Positions 43,666 through 51,433 of a stretch of DNA of 64,000 nucleotides are shown here, piece by piece. Where the stretch lies: positions 449,442-513,441 of the forward strand of contig NZ_JAMQCO010000001.1 in NCBI RefSeq assembly GCF_023702225.1, written 5' to 3'. The stretch comes from Aureimonas altamirensis. GTDB lineage: Bacteria; Pseudomonadota; Alphaproteobacteria; Rhizobiales; Rhizobiaceae. Both the position numbers and the translations under genes were made by a program. The first letter of the stretch is position 1. Every line of letters begins with the position of its first letter. The notes beneath the pieces are model-generated. The model saw only the letters and a list, made by a program, of their open reading frames with translations, ran no database searches and was not told the DNA's origin.

Positions 43666-43719
43666 GTGAGCAAATGTCCGTTCAATGGGCAAATTCTCAC
43701 CGGCGACCCCCGGTGTCAA
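43666..43719 (-). promoter_or_regulatory. Pentitol operon promoter with palindromic operator
   Basis: GTGAG (43666-43670) and CTCAC (43696-43700) flank an imperfect palindrome whose core TGTCCGTTCAATGGGCA (43675-43691) fits TG-N-CC-N-TT-N-AA-N-GG-N-CA. On the minus strand TTGACA (43719-43714) is a good -35, and GAATTT 17 bases on a weak -10 that the operator would cover. A SorC-family repressor gene lies directly upstream. Binding is inferred. Confidence 0.5.
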
Positions 43720-43746
43720 ATCAATTTAGTTGCGCAACGCACAATT

Positions 43747-44712
43747 TCATTTTTGCGACGACAGAAGGGCACGCGCGGTCTCCTCATCGGTGATCAGTCC
43801 GCTTACCAGGCTGCCGGCCACCGCCGCGCGGATCGCCGGCAGCTTGGAACGTCCCATGGCCAGAGCGATGACGTCTCCCTTGCCGCTCGCCGGCAACGGC
43901 GCGCTCGCCACGCGCTCGTTGTACGGACAGTCGAGGAATCGGCCCCGGCCGTCGAAGACCCAGCCGACGATCTCCCCGGTGCCACCGAGGCGCACGAGTT
44001 CGTCGCATTCCTCCGGCGAAATGAAGCGATCCTTCATCAGCGGGGCATTCGGGCCGATCTCGCCGATGCCGACGAAGGTCACGTCCGCTTGCGCCGCAAG
44101 CGACAGCGTGCGCTTGACCACCTTCTGCTCGTGCAGGAGGGCCCTTTCCTGCGGCGACGATACGACGACCGGCAGCGGCATCGGATACAGGGACGCCTCC
44201 TCGATCCGGTCGGCCATCGAGAAGATGACGTTGAAGACGGAAGCCGAGCCGTCGAGGGTGATGTTGCCCGTCAGCGAAACGATCCGGTGCAACGGCGCAC
44301 GCATGAGGGGCAACTGCTCCACCGCCGCCTTCAACGTACGGCCGGTGCCCATGGCCAGGATCGAGGGTTCCTGTTCGGCAAGCCGGCGCTGGATTTCCGC
44401 CGCACCGGCCAGGGCGACGCCGAGAGTGGTGGAGCTGGACGAGGCATCCGACGGAACGACCTCTGCGGAGCGCAATCCATGGGCTTCGCGCAGCGACCGG
44501 GCCAGATCCAGGCAGGCGGCGATGGGATGGTCGATGCGCACCTTGACGAGGCCGGCGCTGATGGACAGCGAGACGAGCCGCTGCGCGCTCTGGCGCGAAA
44601 TGCCCAGTTGACGCGCGATCTCGTCCTGCGTGCGGCCGGCGACATAATACAGCCAGCCGGCCCGTGCGGCGTCGTCCAGTCTCTGTACGTCGTCCTGCCG
44701 GATCTTCACCAT
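43747..44712 (-). CDS. SorC/DeoR-family sugar-binding transcriptional regulator
   Basis: A 321-residue regulator. The N-terminal helix-turn-helix is in GRTQDEIARQLGISRQSAQRLV (quoted as QDEIARQLGISRQSAQRL, residues ~29-46); the C-terminal ~250 residues form the SorC sugar-phosphate-binding domain with LAMGTGRTLKAAVEQLP and VTFVGIGEIGPNAPLMKD. It lies just upstream of the polyol operon on the same strand and is probably its repressor, with a phosphorylated sugar as inducer, as in SorC-family members. The start MVKIRQDDVQRLDDA follows the family; a longer frame extends upstream without support. Confidence 0.88.
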   Translation of the reverse strand: MVKIRQDDVQRLDDAARAGWLYYVAGRTQDEIARQLGISRQSAQRLVSLSISAGLVKVRIDHPIAACLDLARSLREAHGLRSAEVVPSDASSSSTTLGVALAGAAEIQRRLAEQEPSILAMGTGRTLKAAVEQLPLMRAPLHRIVSLTGNITLDGSASVFNVIFSMADRIEEASLYPMPLPVVVSSPQERALLHEQKVVKRTLSLAAQADVTFVGIGEIGPNAPLMKDRFISPEECDELVRLGGTGEIVGWVFDGRGRFLDCPYNERVASAPLPASGKGDVIALAMGRSKLPAIRAAVAGSLVSGLITDEETARALLSSQK

Positions 44713-44860
44713 GATGCCGAATGCCCTCCTCCCGGCCGTTCCGGGCCAGACCGGACGCCCCCTTATGTGATGACCTTCAAGCGGCGGGCCTGTCAAACGT
44801 CGCTTGCCGGGGGGCTTGAACCGCCGGCCACGCCATGGCATGGTCCGCCCCGCATCAAGA

Positions 44861-44877
44861 GTTGGGCGCGACCCAAC
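44861..44877. promoter_or_regulatory. Inverted repeat GTTGGG-N5-CCCAAC in a 278-base intergenic region
   Basis: A perfect 6-bp inverted repeat lies in the gap between the SorC-type regulator gene and the next plus-strand gene. It could be an operator or small hairpin. Nothing else with coding potential is seen in that gap (44713-44990). Confidence 0.25.
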
Positions 44878-44990
44878 GCCAACCTGCCGATCCGGGCAAG
44901 GTGGTGCTTCCGCAAGGAAGGATGTGGCCTTTCCGGCAACCGAGCGGACAAGCCCCATCGTCGCGCTCCTCACAGCAGGGAAATGGCACG

Positions 44991-45302
44991 ATGGGCAATA
45001 GTCCGGTCTTCGATCCGATCTCCAGGCTTCATCTGGGCAGGGGCGACAACGCCTTGCTCATCGGCCATGCCATGTCCATGCCGGGGCGCACCAGGCGCGC
45101 CTGTGCCGTCTTTTGCGTCGTCCATCGCGGCACGGCGGGCACCTTCACCCACGTCTATCTCGTTCCCTTCGATGGCGGCCATCGCAGCGAGGTCTTCCTT
45201 GCGAAGGTTCTGGATGGAGAGCGTATCGCCGACGCTCTGGACTGGTCCGTGCGCAGCCTTTCGATCGTCGCCCCGGATAGCGGCGTGCGCCACGCCGCCT
45301 GA
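44991..45302 (+). CDS. Hypothetical protein (103 residues)
   Basis: I do not recognise this protein. It begins MGNSPVFDPISRLHLGRGDN and contains AVFCVVHRGTAGTFTHVYLV and LDWSVRSLSIVAP. No signal peptide or membrane segment is evident. AGGGA lies about 10 bases before the ATG. It ends four bases before the convergent next gene. Small size and weak signals make it uncertain. Confidence 0.45.
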   Translation: MGNSPVFDPISRLHLGRGDNALLIGHAMSMPGRTRRACAVFCVVHRGTAGTFTHVYLVPFDGGHRSEVFLAKVLDGERIADALDWSVRSLSIVAPDSGVRHAA

Positions 45303-45306
45303 CCGG

Positions 45307-45561
45307 TCAGTCTGCGGTCGGCAAACGGCGCATCGTAAACTCGACGCTGCCATCCGGCAGCAGCCGCCAGCTTTCGACCGACGTCCAGTACGCCGCTTTC
45401 GGATACCGGTCGAACCACTCCCGCGCCTTCACGCGGGCTTCCGGACGCGGCAGCGTGTAGGTTTCCCTCACGAACGTATCGCGCGGGCCGACCGACCGTT
45501 CGCGCGTCCGGGCAAGCTGGCGTCTCAAGCCGTCCAGCGGTGGCTTTTGCATGCGCGCCAT
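45307..45561 (-). CDS. Hypothetical protein (84 residues)
   Basis: A small basic protein, starting MARMQKPPLDGLRRQ, with the motif RVKAREWFDRYPKAAYWTSVESW near residues 45-67 (quoted in part: AREWFDRYPKAAYWTSVESW) that looks like a folded, conserved core. I do not recognise the family. The third in-frame ATG-class start is used because AAGG lies nine bases upstream. It is convergent with the previous gene and divergent from hemF. Confidence 0.5.
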   Translation of the reverse strand: MARMQKPPLDGLRRQLARTRERSVGPRDTFVRETYTLPRPEARVKAREWFDRYPKAAYWTSVESWRLLPDGSVEFTMRRLPTAD

Positions 45562-45664
45562 CACCATACCCCTTCTTGCGCGAAAAGGTGGGGCCCCTGC
45601 TCCTGCCGGAAGATAGGGCGGTCGGCCACTGAAGTGGACTCCAAATCGTCAAAGGCGGCAAAGC

Positions 45665-45678
45665 CTTCCACGTGGAAG
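45665..45678. promoter_or_regulatory. 14-bp perfect palindrome upstream of hemF
   Basis: CTTCCACGTGGAAG lies 82 bases before the hemF ATG. It is not a Fnr/FixK (TTGAT-N4-ATCAA) or Irr box. An operator role is inferred from position only. Confidence 0.35.
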
Positions 45679-45759
45679 ATAAACGCACTAGTTTGCTTGT
45701 CGGTTGGGTAGCGGCGTCGCGCGTTGTGATTGTACTGGCGCGCGCTACTGGAGGGTGAC

Positions 45760-46668
45760 ATGGAAAGACCGGATCTGCCGCAGGGGCTTCCCGAGGGGCT
45801 CGACGAAAAGAAGACGATCGCGCGGGAATGGTTCGAAACCCTGCGCGACAGGATCTGCGAAGCCTTCGAGGCGATCGAGGACGAGATGGAGGAAGATGGC
45901 GGCACGCCGGCCGGCCGCTTCGTCCGCACGCCCTGGTCGCGCGACAAGGATGGCGGCGGCGGCGTCATGTCGATGATGCACGGGCGGGTCTTCGAGAAGG
46001 TCGGCGTGCACGTATCGACCGTGCACGGGCAGTTCAGCGCCGACTTCGCCAAGCAGATCCCCGGCGCAGGCGACGATCCGAATTTCTGGGCCTCGGGGAT
46101 TTCCCTGATCGCCCATATGCGCAACCCCAACGTGCCCGCCGTGCACATGAATACACGCATGGTCGTCACGACCGGGCAGTGGTTCGGCGGCGGGGCGGAC
46201 CTGACGCCGACGCTGGCGCGCCGACGCACTCAGGACGACCCCGATACGCTGGCTTTCCACAAGGCGATGAAGTTCGTCTGCGACCGGCATGCCGGCGTCG
46301 CCAACTACGATCGCTTCAGGCAATGGTGCGACGAGTATTTCTTCCTGCCCCACAGGAACGAAGCGCGCGGCATCGGCGGCATCTTCTACGACTGGCTGCA
46401 TTCTCCGGTCGAGAGCGGCGGCTGGGATGCGGATTTCGCCTTCACGCGCGATGTCGGCAAGGCTTTCCTCGTGGTCTATCCGCATATCGTGCGGCAGAAC
46501 CTGCGCAAGCCCTACACCGAGGCCGACCGCGAGGAGCAGTTGATCCAGCGCGGACGCTATGTGGAGTACAACCTGCTCTACGACAGGGGCACCTTGTTCG
46601 GCCTCAAGACGGGCGGCAACGTCAATTCGATCCTGTCGTCCATGCCACCCGTGGTGAAATGGCCGTGA
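45760..46668 (+). CDS. hemF: Oxygen-dependent coproporphyrinogen-III oxidase
   Basis: A 302-residue enzyme converting coproporphyrinogen III to protoporphyrinogen IX with O2. Family stretches: [20 protein letters not shown] near 56-75, [27 protein letters not shown] region near 110-130 ([18 protein letters not shown]), [10 protein letters not shown] near 140, [10 protein letters not shown] and [20 protein letters not shown] near the C-terminus. GGAGGGT precedes the ATG. hemC and hemD are also in the window; the separate locus is typical. The stop abuts the convergent DUF1289 gene. Confidence 0.96.
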   Translation: MERPDLPQGLPEGLDEKKTIAREWFETLRDRICEAFEAIEDEMEEDGGTPAGRFVRTPWSRDKDGGGGVMSMMHGRVFEKVGVHVSTVHGQFSADFAKQIPGAGDDPNFWASGISLIAHMRNPNVPAVHMNTRMVVTTGQWFGGGADLTPTLARRRTQDDPDTLAFHKAMKFVCDRHAGVANYDRFRQWCDEYFFLPHRNEARGIGGIFYDWLHSPVESGGWDADFAFTRDVGKAFLVVYPHIVRQNLRKPYTEADREEQLIQRGRYVEYNLLYDRGTLFGLKTGGNVNSILSSMPPVVKWP

Positions 46669-46944
46669 TCACCGATCCTCGTCGTCCAGCGCATCCAGCG
46701 GGCACGGCACTCCGGCGCGGTCGCATTTGCGCCGATAGGCGATGGCCCAGAAGGCCGGGTTGCGCTCCTGCGAGACCCGCTCGATCAGCCCCATGATGAA
46801 GGCCTTCTTCATGGGGCCGCTGCCGGACTGCGGGAAGGCGTCCTTCTCGGCCCTGGTCATGGTGCAGCCGACACAGCGCCCCTGGCGCTTGTACTTGCAC
46901 ACGTCGACGCAAGGGGATGGGGCATCGGCCCAGGGGTCGGACAC
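46669..46944 (-). CDS. DUF1289 protein, copy 1
   Basis: A 91-residue small protein with four conserved cysteines in PSPCVDVCKYKRQGRCVGC (quoted in part), the DUF1289 signature, plus a C-terminal RRKCDRAGVPCPLDAL. It is likely a small metal- or Fe-S-binding or structural protein; function is unknown. The start is GTG with CAGGAG upstream, because no ATG fits. It is tandem to a second copy 38 bases upstream, both convergent with hemF. Confidence 0.8.
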   Translation of the reverse strand: MSDPWADAPSPCVDVCKYKRQGRCVGCTMTRAEKDAFPQSGSGPMKKAFIMGLIERVSQERNPAFWAIAYRRKCDRAGVPCPLDALDDEDR

Positions 46945-46982
46945 GGCATTCTCCTGATTGGAATAAATCCAATATAGGAGTC

Positions 46983-47255
46983 TCAGCCGACGCCTTCCAG
47001 CTTGTCGAGCGGACAGGGCCTGTCCTTCTTCTCGCAGCGGCGGCGATACATGCGCGCCCAATATTCATACCGGCCGGCCTGCCGGAGCCTCTCGGTCAGT
47101 TCCTCGAAAAAGGCGCGCTTCTTCGCCTTGCCATCGAGCCGCTTGAACCGCTTCTTTTCGGGCTTCGTCATGCGGCAGCCGATGCAATGGCCCCCATCGC
47201 GGAACTTGCAGACACCGATGCACGGGGATGGCGCCTTGCGCCACAGGCCGGCCAT
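46983..47255 (-). CDS. DUF1289 protein, copy 2
   Basis: A 90-residue paralogue of the downstream gene: APSPCIGVCKFRDGGHCIGC at 8-27 and a C-terminal RRCEKKDRPCPLDKLEG. Alignment by eye to the neighbour shows the same cysteines and C-terminal CPLD. It is highly basic (RFKRLDGKAKKR). It lies 5 bases after the DUF1178 gene, so both DUF1289 copies belong to that transcript. Function is unknown. Confidence 0.85.
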   Translation of the reverse strand: MAGLWRKAPSPCIGVCKFRDGGHCIGCRMTKPEKKRFKRLDGKAKKRAFFEELTERLRQAGRYEYWARMYRRRCEKKDRPCPLDKLEGVG

Positions 47256-47260
47256 GAGCG

Positions 47261-47698
47261 TCAGTTCCTGTCTTCAGGCAGCAGCGGCATCGGAAGGGCA
47301 GGCACGCCGTCTTCCAGAAGCGACCGGACATCCTCGGCGGTCGCTTCGCCGTAGATGCCGCGCTTCTCGCTCTCGCCGAAGTGGATGCGGCGGGCTTCTT
47401 CTGCGAATTTCGGGCCGACATAGTCCGAATTGGCGCGCACCGCCCGGGCAAGCTCCTGCAGCCGGGCCATGACCCCCTCCGTCCGTCCGTCCCCCATCGC
47501 CATCGATGAAGGGGCGGCCTGTGGGGCGGCGGCGACGGTGACGGCGGGCGCCATCAAGGCCTTTTCGACGCGCGCCGCATCGCAGGCGGGACATTGCAGC
47601 AAGCCGCCTGCCGCCTGGCCGTCGAAATCGGCGCCCGAGCGGAACCAGCCGTCGAAGCCATGGCCGCAGGATGTGCACTGAAGCGAGTAGCGGATCAT
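47261..47698 (-). CDS. DUF1178 zinc-ribbon protein
   Basis: A 145-residue protein. An N-terminal zinc ribbon is visible (CTSCGHGFDGWF and LLQCPACDAARVEKALMAPA), and the C-terminal helix-rich part contains NSDYVGPKFAEEARRIHFGE, the DUF1178 hallmark. The ATG overlaps the upstream nitrilase stop as ATGA. Function is unknown; the pairing with a Nit-family amidase and grxC is common in Rhizobiales. Confidence 0.92.
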   Translation of the reverse strand: MIRYSLQCTSCGHGFDGWFRSGADFDGQAAGGLLQCPACDAARVEKALMAPAVTVAAAPQAAPSSMAMGDGRTEGVMARLQELARAVRANSDYVGPKFAEEARRIHFGESEKRGIYGEATAEDVRSLLEDGVPALPMPLLPEDRN

Positions 47699-48549
47699 GA
47701 CGCCTTGGCGGAAAACTCGGTGGTGAAGGGGCGCCGGTTGCGCAGGTTCGGAATTTTGCCGCGTGCCGCCTCGACCGCTGCCAGGTCCAGCCGGGCCACC
47801 GCGACGCCCGGCTCGTCTCCGTCGACCTCCGCCAGCACCCGGCCCCATGGATCGATGATGATCGAATGGCCGTAGGTTTCGCGCCCGTCGGCATGCAGGC
47901 CGCCCTGCGCGGCCGCGATCATGAAGGCGTTGTTCTCGATGGCGCGGGCCCGCAGCAGCACATGCCAGTGCGCCTCGCCCGTCTGCCGCGTGAAGGCGGC
48001 GGGCGCGGTCAAGATGTTGGCGCCGGCCAGCGCTTCGGCGCGGAAGAGCTCCGGAAAGCGCATGTCGTAGCACACCGCAAATCCCAGCCGCACATCGGCC
48101 CTGCCCACCGAGAACCTGGCGAGAGCCGCCCGCTCGCCCGGCACGTAGGTGCGGGACTCGCGCCAGCTTTCGCCATTGTCGAGATCGACGTCGAACATGT
48201 GGATCTTGTCGTAGGTCTCCACTTCGACGCCATCGGGGCCGAACAGGAAGGCCCGGTTGGCTGCCATGCCTCCCGGCGCGGCAATGGCGGTGGAGCCTAT
48301 ATGCAGGTAGATTCCGTGGCGACGGGCCAGTCCGGACGCCGCCGCGACGACGGGATCTTCGGCAGCCGGCCTGAGACCGGCCAGCAGCGTCTCGCGGTCG
48401 CGGCAGACGGCGCCCGTCATCTCGGGCGTCTGGGCATAGGCGGCTCCCTGTGCGGCAGCCTGGCCGACCAGGGTTTCCAGAGACGCGATGTTGTCTTCCG
48501 GCTTGGTGGTGGATCGCATCTGCACCACCGCCGCGACGAGATCCGCCAT
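47695..48549 (-). CDS. Nit-family carbon-nitrogen hydrolase (deaminated-glutathione amidase-like)
   Basis: A 284-residue hydrolase with the Glu-Lys-Cys triad: Glu in QTPEMTG near 43, Lys in YDKIHMFDVD near 114 and Cys in GFAVCYDMRFPEL near 155. The stretch KIHMFDVD and ILTAPAAFTRQTGEAHWHVLLRARA-type region (AFTRQTGEAHWHVLLRAR) are typical of Nit1, which repairs deaminated glutathione and related omega-amides. It lies between grxC and DUF1178; the glutaredoxin link fits a glutathione-repair role, which is inference. Confidence 0.9.
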   Translation of the reverse strand: MADLVAAVVQMRSTTKPEDNIASLETLVGQAAAQGAAYAQTPEMTGAVCRDRETLLAGLRPAAEDPVVAAASGLARRHGIYLHIGSTAIAAPGGMAANRAFLFGPDGVEVETYDKIHMFDVDLDNGESWRESRTYVPGERAALARFSVGRADVRLGFAVCYDMRFPELFRAEALAGANILTAPAAFTRQTGEAHWHVLLRARAIENNAFMIAAAQGGLHADGRETYGHSIIIDPWGRVLAEVDGDEPGVAVARLDLAAVEAARGKIPNLRNRRPFTTEFSAKAS

Positions 48550-48552
48550 GCT

Positions 48553-48819
48553 TCAGCCCTCCTGCCCGGCCAGCATCGGATCGAGCCGGCCGGCCGCGTC
48601 GAGCGCATAAAGGTCGTCGCAGCCTCCGACATGCGTCTCGCCTATGAAGATCTGCGGAAACGTCGTGCGGCCGTTGGCGCGCGACAGCATCTCCTGCCGG
48701 AAGGCGGGGTTGATCGTGGCGTCCCTTTCTTCAAAGGAAACGCCCTTCCTGTCCAGAAGCGCCTTTGCGCTTGTACAGAAACCGCAAAGCTGCCGCGTAT
48801 AAACCGTTACCTGCACCAT
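48553..48819 (-). CDS. grxC: Glutaredoxin 3
   Basis: An 88-residue dithiol glutaredoxin. The active site is RQLCGFCTSAK (CGFC instead of the common CPYC; related CGYC forms are frequent in rhizobia as I recall), and NGRTTFPQIFIGETHVGGCDDL carries the cis-Pro and glutathione-binding loop. The ATG (MVQVTVYTRQ) lies inside the 3' end of comF, which reads through in another frame for 89 bases. It is followed by the Nit amidase gene after 3 bases. Confidence 0.93.
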   Translation of the reverse strand: MVQVTVYTRQLCGFCTSAKALLDRKGVSFEERDATINPAFRQEMLSRANGRTTFPQIFIGETHVGGCDDLYALDAAGRLDPMLAGQEG

Positions 48820-49636
48820 CACTCCGGGGCCCTTCCGAAAAATCATGCCACATATGCGGCCGCGGGACGCCGGCCGCAACCCTCGAGAAGGTCAGGACGA
48901 AGACCCGCGACGCGCCGGCCGCCTTCAGGGCGCGCGTTGCCGCCCCGGCAGTCGCCCCCGTCGTATAGACATCGTCGACCAGCAGGACCGCCCTGCCCTT
49001 CAGCATGGTGCGCTTGTGCCGGGGCACCATGAAGGCGCCCGCCACATTGACGGCGCGTTCGGCACGGCCGAGCCCGACCTGGCTACGCGTCGCCCTGCGG
49101 CGCACCAATGCGTCCTGCCGGAGCGGCACGCCCGTCAGGCCGGAAACCTGGAGCGCCAGCTCGGACGCCTGGTTGAACCGCCGTTTCAATAACCGCAGGC
49201 GATGCAGCGGCACGGGAACGACAAGGTCGCAGAACGGCAGGAGATCGGATGCTGCCCGCACCATCCATCGCGCCATGGGCCGGGCAAGGTCGGCGCGGTC
49301 GCCATATTTCAGGCGCGACGCCAGCTTGAGGCCGAGCCCATGGTGGATAACCGCCGAGCGCGCCATATCGAATGGCGGCGGGTCGGCAAGCGCCGCCGCG
49401 CTGACCTGCCCGTCTCCGAAATCGAATTCCATCGGCGTCCCGAGGATCGCGCAGTAGGGCTTGTCGATGAAGGCCATACGGGGCCAGCAGGCCGGGCACA
49501 GGGCCCCATGCAGCGTCGTTGCCGCCGAGCAGCCGATGCAGATCGGCGGAAAGGCCATGTCGAGGCATGAGGAAGACAGCCTGCCCGCCCATGCTCGCCA
49601 AGGCGGCTTCGCCGCGCTATTCACCCGATGTCGCAT
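48731..49636 (-). CDS. comF: ComF family phosphoribosyltransferase-like protein
   Basis: A 301-residue protein of the ComF/GntX family. A zinc-ribbon start (PPICIGCSAATTLHGALCPACW) precedes a phosphoribosyltransferase-fold domain with DLVVPVPLHRLRLLKRRFNQA and the PRPP-loop VLLVDDVYTTGATA near residue 225. Family members assist natural transformation or DNA uptake. The usual end is close to VFVLTFSRVA; here the frame runs on ~42 residues, RPHMWHDF..., overlapping grxC by 89 bases. The start MRHRVNSAAK is one of several possible. Confidence 0.86.
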   Translation of the reverse strand: MRHRVNSAAKPPWRAWAGRLSSSCLDMAFPPICIGCSAATTLHGALCPACWPRMAFIDKPYCAILGTPMEFDFGDGQVSAAALADPPPFDMARSAVIHHGLGLKLASRLKYGDRADLARPMARWMVRAASDLLPFCDLVVPVPLHRLRLLKRRFNQASELALQVSGLTGVPLRQDALVRRRATRSQVGLGRAERAVNVAGAFMVPRHKRTMLKGRAVLLVDDVYTTGATAGAATRALKAAGASRVFVLTFSRVAAGVPRPHMWHDFSEGPRSDGAGNGLYAAALRFLYKRKGASGQEGRFL

Positions 49637-49687
49637 GCACCCCTCATGCGCGACATCATGCCGCATCCAGGACGAGGCAGCAACATC

Positions 49688-50578
49688 ATGGCAATCGATA
49701 GCAAGCAGGCCGAGGCCCCATTCGACAGGGATCGACAGGCAAATCTAAGGTTGCGGTGGGCCGGGCGCGGCATGGCGCAGGCGAGCTTTCTCTACGACGC
49801 CGTCGCCGCCGACCTCTCCGAGCGCCTTTCGCTCGTCCAGCGCCGATTCGGGATCGGCCTGGAAATCGGCGGATATGACGGACGGCTGGCGCGAATCTCG
49901 TCGGCGCAGGTGGAAACCATGATTCGCATGGCTCCCGAAGCGGAATGGCTTGCCGGAACACCGCTGGCGGTTGCGGGCGACGATGAATGGCTTCCCTTCA
50001 GGGACGACAGCCTCGATCTGGTCCTGGCGCCGCTGACCCTGCACCAGACGAACGACACGCCCGGTGCGATGGCCCAGATCCGCCGCGCGCTGAAGCCCGA
50101 CGGGCTTTTCCTTGCGGCCTTCATGGGGGGCGAGACGCTGTCCGAGCTTCGCGCCAGCCTGATTGCCGCCGAGGCCGAAATCTATGGCGGGGCGTCGCCG
50201 CGTGTGCAGCCCTTCGTCGAACTGCGCGATGCCGGCGCGCTTCTGCAGCGCACCGGCTTCGCGCTGCCGGTCATCGACCAGGAGCGGCAGGTGGTGCGCT
50301 ACGATACGATGTTCGGGCTGATGGCCGACCTGAGGGCGATGGGCATGGCGAACAGCCTGTCGGCGCGCAGCCGCAAGCCGGTCGGCCGGCGGCTTTTCCT
50401 GCGCGCGGCGGAACTTTATGGGCAGCGATTCTCCGACGCCGACGGGCGTATTCGCGCCACGTTCGACATCATCTATCTGTCGGGCTGGAAGCCGCATGAA
50501 AGCCAGCAGAAGCCGCTGGCGCCGGGCAGCGCCAAGGCAAGCCTTGCGGATGCCCTAAAGGATCGGTCGGGAGGTTAG
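49688..50578 (+). CDS. NDUFAF5-like SAM-dependent methyltransferase
   Basis: A 296-residue class I methyltransferase of the BioC/NDUFAF5 group. It shows ASFLYDAVAADLSERLSLVQRRF-type N-terminal helix (quoted in part), LGLEIGGYDGRLARIS-like motif I (EIGGYDGRL near 60), DLVLAPLTLHQTNDTPGAM (residues ~118-136) and DGLFLAAFMGGETLSELR. Human NDUFAF5 helps assemble respiratory complex I; the bacterial role is inferred. It is divergent from comF with 51 bases between. The motif I glycines are fewer than usual, as in NDUFAF5. Confidence 0.84.
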   Translation: MAIDSKQAEAPFDRDRQANLRLRWAGRGMAQASFLYDAVAADLSERLSLVQRRFGIGLEIGGYDGRLARISSAQVETMIRMAPEAEWLAGTPLAVAGDDEWLPFRDDSLDLVLAPLTLHQTNDTPGAMAQIRRALKPDGLFLAAFMGGETLSELRASLIAAEAEIYGGASPRVQPFVELRDAGALLQRTGFALPVIDQERQVVRYDTMFGLMADLRAMGMANSLSARSRKPVGRRLFLRAAELYGQRFSDADGRIRATFDIIYLSGWKPHESQQKPLAPGSAKASLADALKDRSGG

Positions 50579-50606
50579 AGCCTTTCAGGCCGATGCCGAA
50601 AAGCGC

Positions 50607-50894
50607 TCAGCAGCCGCCCCGGCGGCTTCCGTCGGGCAGCTCCAGGCAGGGAGCCGGTCCGCGGCCGGTGTCCAGGCGGATGGCGCCCGGCTGCTGCAGG
50701 CCGATGGACCCCGTCTCCATCCGGTCGACGCCGGACGGGATGGCCGCAAAACGCGGTTCGGAACGCAGATTGCCCGGCTGGATGACCAGCGCGGCCACGA
50801 CGGCCACCGCACCGAACACGATCGTGGCGCGGCAGAGCGCCATCACCGTATCGCGCCGCGTGCAACGCCTGCCCTGGTAGCTCACCCTGCTCAT
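50607..50894 (-). CDS. Small membrane-anchored hypothetical protein (95 residues)
   Basis: A short protein with a basic N-terminus (MSRVSYQGRRCTRRDTVM), one hydrophobic segment (TIVFGAVAVVAALVI, residues ~24-38) and a Gly/Pro-rich periplasmic tail with METGSIGL and ELPDGSRRGGC. I recall similar small proteins in this place in other Rhizobiales. The function is unknown. It starts 131 bases from mutT, with CtrA-like TTAACC elements between them. Confidence 0.65.
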   Translation of the reverse strand: MSRVSYQGRRCTRRDTVMALCRATIVFGAVAVVAALVIQPGNLRSEPRFAAIPSGVDRMETGSIGLQQPGAIRLDTGRGPAPCLELPDGSRRGGC

Positions 50895-50953
50895 CGCGTC
50901 TTTACGCCCCTCAGCTGTCCGGCCAATCGAGACCTACCATCTGCCGAGCGGCG

Positions 50954-51000
50954 GGTTAATAAACCCTGAATAGTCATTGTGCCCGTCAGGGAATGGTTAA
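50954..51000 (-). promoter_or_regulatory. Two TTAACC elements (CtrA-like half-sites) upstream of the small membrane protein
   Basis: On the minus strand TTAACCAT lies at 51000-50993 and TTAACC at 50959-50954, with the inverted repeat CCCTGA...TCAGGG between them. TTAACCAT is the half-site recalled for alphaproteobacterial CtrA. The spacing does not match the classical TTAA-N7-TTAA site, so binding is a guess. Confidence 0.3.
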
Positions 51001-51025
51001 CGACGCGCGCGCCGGGGCGGGGCAG

Positions 51026-51433
51026 CTACAGCAGTTCGATCAGCGGCGCGATCAGCGGCAGGTCGGCAGGCGGCATGGGGTAATCGCGCATGTCGCGCGG
51101 GCGCACCCACTTCAGCGCCTGCCCTTCCACGCCCCGCGGAATGCCGTCGTAGCGGCGGCAGACATACAGCGGCATCAGCAGGTGGAAATCGTCATAGGCG
51201 TGGCTGGCGAACGTCAGGGGGGCAAGGCAGCTTTCCCACGTCTCGATGCCGAGCTCCTCGTGCAATTCGCGGATCAGGCAGGCTTCGGGCCGCTCGCCCG
51301 GCTCCACCTTGCCGCCGGGAAACTCCCACAGGCCGGCCATCTGCTTGCCCTCGGGGCGCTGGGCCAGCAGCACGCGCCGGTCCGCGTCGACGAGGGCGCA
51401 TGCAACCACCAGCAACATCCGCACGCCGCTCAT
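51026..51433 (-). CDS. mutT: 8-oxo-dGTP pyrophosphatase (MutT, Nudix)
   Basis: A 135-residue Nudix hydrolase removing oxidised dGTP. The Nudix box reads GGKVEPGERPEACLIRELHEELG (residues ~40-62; quoted as GGKVEPGE...RELHEELG). VACALVDADRRVLLAQRPEGK before it and DYPMPPADLPLI at the end match MutT. The ATG overlaps the GNAT stop by four bases. It is part of argJ-GNAT-mutT, the usual rhizobial order. Confidence 0.94.
   Translation of the reverse strand: MSGVRMLLVVACALVDADRRVLLAQRPEGKQMAGLWEFPGGKVEPGERPEACLIRELHEELGIETWESCLAPLTFASHAYDDFHLLMPLYVCRRYDGIPRGVEGQALKWVRPRDMRDYPMPPADLPLIAPLIELL

Noticed and set aside
41251-45711. Plus-strand open frame of 1486 codons across the polyol importer genes
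   Set aside because: It is antisense to permeases, the binding protein and the SorC regulator, all with clear family motifs. A shadow of third-position GC bias.
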